A stretch of 64,000 nt of DNA from JAKPUX01 sp035353815 (GTDB lineage Bacteria > Zhuqueibacterota > Zhuqueibacteria > Residuimicrobiales > Residuimicrobiaceae), in the NCBI GenBank assembly GCA_035353815.1, contig DAOQAG010000013.1, forward strand, positions 1 to 64,000, written 5' to 3'. Below, piece by piece: positions 62,021 through 64,000 of the stretch. The notes beneath the pieces were generated by a model. The model was not told the DNA's origin. It saw only the letters and a program-made list of their open reading frames with translations, and ran no database searches. The first letter of the stretch is position 1. Each line of letters opens with the position of its first letter. The position numbers and the translations under genes were made by a program.

Positions 62021-64000
62021 TCATTGCGGGGTCAGTGCAGGCAGGCCGAGCGCCTTGAGAAAGGCATCATTCAGGGCGATGCCGAGCTTTTGGGCGATGA
62101 GGGCCTCCTTGCGGGCGGCTTCAAGCTTGCCGAGAAAATAGAGGTTGACGGCCAGGGCCTGATGCGCGTGCCCATGGTCCGGCGCCGCGGCGACGGCCGC
62201 CTGCAGCCACTGGACCGCCTCTTCATGGGATTTCAGCTCGCCGAGGAGCGTCCCTTTGCCGTACAGTGCGGTCACGTTCGCGCCATCCCTCCCGAGAACC
62301 TGCTCGAAACAGGCACGCGCGTCCTCGTAGAGCCGTTTTTTAAGCAAGATCATCCCCTGGCTGGCGAGATAATCCGGATTTTTGGGATCGGCGGTCGCCG
62401 CCAGGCGATACTCCTCCATCGCGCGGTCAAAAAAGCCGGCTTCTTCATAGTCCAGCCCGAGAATGGCATGGCTGCGGGCGATCTCCTGGTCCGCTTTTTC
62501 GCTCTCGCCGAGGGTGCGGTAGATGCCGGCAAGCAGGTAGCGGCTCTCATCCTGCTTCGGATCCAGGGCGATCGCCTTGAGCAGTTCCTTGCGGGCCTCG
62601 CCAAATCGGCCCTGGCGGTTGAGCAAGCGGCCGTAGGCCAGGCGGATGGCCGCATCGTCGGGATAGAGCTTGATGCCGGAGCGCAGCGTCGCCTCCGCCT
62701 CTTTGAACTGGCCCTTGCGCTCCTGGACCTGGGCGAGCAGTCCATAGCTGCCGCGCAGGCGGGGCTGGAGGCGCCGGGCTTCCTGCAGCATGCTCCCGGC
62801 GGTGTCGAGCGAATCGGCGCGCAGCGCCGCGCGGGCGCGGTTGAGCCGGCCCTGGGCCAGCAGGGCGCGCGCCTCCTGCGGCTTGTTCTGCGCGATCCGC
62901 ACCACCGCCAGATTCTCCGCCGGCTCCCACAATTCGGGCTGCAGTTCGATCGCCTGGGCGAAAGCCTTGCCGGCTTCGGCGTAATTGCCCGCCTGCAGCC
63001 AGGATTTGCCGAGGTTATTGAAGACCATGGCGTGATCGGTGCGGAGCTGCTGGCGGTCCTTGCAGGCGGCGAGCAGATCGAAATAGCCCTTGTCGATGAC
63101 CTGGGTGGCGCGGCCGTAGCGGCGCTGCAGGTACTCATCATAGTTGGCGACCGCCTTTTCATAGGCCGCGCGTGCTCGCGCGGGATCCTCGGCCGCCATA
63201 AGGTTGCCCAGGGAATTATAGCCGGCCGAGAGGGTTGAATCGAGCGCGACCGCTTTCTGGATGGCCGCGACCGCCGCCTCTTTTTGGCCGAGGCGCTCCA
63301 GGATCGTCCCCTTCTGCAGATAGAAATTGGCCACGGCCGGGCGCAGCCGGATCGCGTGGTCGATAGAGGCCAGGGCGCTGGCCAGCGAATCGAGCCGCTC
63401 CTGGACGATGGAAAGGTTATAATGGATGGCCGGGGCGGCCGAATCGGCGACCAGAGCGCGGCGGAAATCGCGGCCCGCCTCCTCAAGCCGGTCCTGGTAG
63501 AGAAAGACCAGCCCGTGGTTATTGGCCGCCGAACTCATCTGCGGATTGCACTCGAGCGCCTTGCGGTAATTGAATTGCGCCTCCTCGAGCAGGCACTTGC
63601 GCGCCAGGACATTGCCGAGATTGAACCACGCCGGCGAAAACGTCGAATCCTGACGCAGCACCCGCTGATAACATTCCAGGGCCTGATCCAGCCGGCCGCT
63701 GCGGAAATAGAGCACGCCGAGGTTGTTCCACACCTCCTTGCGCGCCGAGTCGGCGGCCAGGGCCTTGAGGCTGGCCGCAATGGCAGCGTCGAACTCGTCA
63801 GCTTTGTCATAGATCTCCGCCTGGAGGAGGTATCCGGCGGCCGAGGCCGGCTCCAGCTCGATGAGCCGCTCTGCCGCGGCGAGCGCATAGTTGCGCAGCC
63901 CCAGTTCGCTGTAGGTCTTGGAGAGATTGCTGATGGCGCGGGTATAGTCGGGACGCAGGCGGATGGCCGTCTGGTAGTAGGCCAGCGCCGAATCGAGCTG
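62021..64000 (-). CDS. TPR-repeat protein (N-terminus beyond the window)
   Basis: A tetratricopeptide-repeat protein of which 659 residues are visible. The frame is open to the right edge (first codon seen is CAG for Gln), so the start is outside the window. At least about 14 TPR-like units of 34 residues can be seen, for example NNLGVLYFRSGRLDQALECY and AWFNLGNVLARKCLLEEAQF. Such solenoids scaffold protein complexes. The C-terminus ends LKALGLPALTPQ. No enzyme domain is visible in the part seen. The gene is likely cotranscribed with the DUF4838 gene 23 bp downstream. Confidence 0.9.
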   Translation of the reverse strand, partial: QLDSALAYYQTAIRLRPDYTRAISNLSKTYSELGLRNYALAAAERLIELEPASAAGYLLQAEIYDKADEFDAAIAASLKALAADSARKEVWNNLGVLYFRSGRLDQALECYQRVLRQDSTFSPAWFNLGNVLARKCLLEEAQFNYRKALECNPQMSSAANNHGLVFLYQDRLEEAGRDFRRALVADSAAPAIHYNLSIVQERLDSLASALASIDHAIRLRPAVANFYLQKGTILERLGQKEAAVAAIQKAVALDSTLSAGYNSLGNLMAAEDPARARAAYEKAVANYDEYLQRRYGRATQVIDKGYFDLLAACKDRQQLRTDHAMVFNNLGKSWLQAGNYAEAGKAFAQAIELQPELWEPAENLAVVRIAQNKPQEARALLAQGRLNRARAALRADSLDTAGSMLQEARRLQPRLRGSYGLLAQVQERKGQFKEAEATLRSGIKLYPDDAAIRLAYGRLLNRQGRFGEARKELLKAIALDPKQDESRYLLAGIYRTLGESEKADQEIARSHAILGLDYEEAGFFDRAMEEYRLAATADPKNPDYLASQGMILLKKRLYEDARACFEQVLGRDGANVTALYGKGTLLGELKSHEEAVQWLQAAVAAAPDHGHAHQALAVNLYFLGKLEAARKEALIAQKLGIALNDAFLKALGLPALTPQ

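Overview
The window is a 64 kb piece of a GC-rich Gram-negative bacterial chromosome. It contains two 100-N scaffold gaps (1638-1737 and 36017-36116), so it probably comes from a draft or metagenome assembly. Outer-membrane assembly proteins (TamA/BamA-like and TamB-like), L,D-transpeptidases, lipoproteins, a GWxTD-domain protein, peptidase/beta-propeller/beta-barrel fusions and secreted proteins ending in FlgD-Ig-like sorting domains together suggest the FCB superphylum, in the range of KSB1, Calditrichota or Zixibacteria. The phylum is inferred from gene content only. I see no phage, transposase, CRISPR array or rRNA operon.

Layout. 1-2.0 kb: acetate kinase, tRNA-Gly(CCC), and a tandem-repeat locus broken by gap 1. 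2.1-5.6 kb: a tiny winged-helix-like protein, xylulokinase, a membrane-anchored protein with 13-residue repeats, and a SpoU rRNA/tRNA methyltransferase. 5.8-8.9 kb: cyclophilin and the two A37 methylthiotransferases MtaB and MiaB. 9.0-11.6 kb: an M19 dipeptidase translationally coupled to an FrhB-like iron-sulfur protein. 11.6-17.3 kb: a TamA/TamB-type pair. 17.3-21.0 kb (minus): a coiled-coil lipoprotein ending in Lys, two YkuD L,D-transpeptidases and a YkuD-like protein without the catalytic motif. 21.5-25.2 kb: an NtrB/NtrC-type two-component system and a GNAT acetyltransferase.

25.3-36.1 kb: DUF4432 protein, first peptidase-propeller-barrel protein, homocysteine methyltransferase/MTHFR fusion, GWxTD protein, small membrane, SWIM and DUF4412 proteins, and dapF, which is interrupted by gap 2. 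36.2-41.8 kb (minus): MacB-type ABC exporter, two-subunit class I fumarase, GTP-PEP carboxykinase. 42.2-47.8 kb: lytic transglycosylase and two tandem secreted VIT/VWA-like proteins. 48.0-51.4 kb: histidine ammonia-lyase, IMP dehydrogenase, ribosomal protein S20. 51.5-56.8 kb: acyltransferase-like protein, second peptidase-propeller-barrel protein and an overlapping BamB-like lipoprotein. 57.0-59.9 kb: lipoate ligase, type 2 IPP isomerase, transaldolase. 60.0-64.0 kb (minus): DUF4838 protein and a large TPR protein that runs off the right edge.

The most interesting region is 17.3-25.2 kb. Three copies of a 17-bp near-palindrome lie on both sides of the NtrB/NtrC-type genes. One precedes the lipoprotein/L,D-transpeptidase cluster and two precede the acetyltransferase gene. 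In both places the nearest copy lies about 146-147 bp upstream of a sigma-54-like -24/-12 element. This suggests a local regulon in which a response regulator with the sigma-54-contacting GAFTGA motif controls a Braun-lipoprotein-like system that tethers the outer membrane to peptidoglycan.
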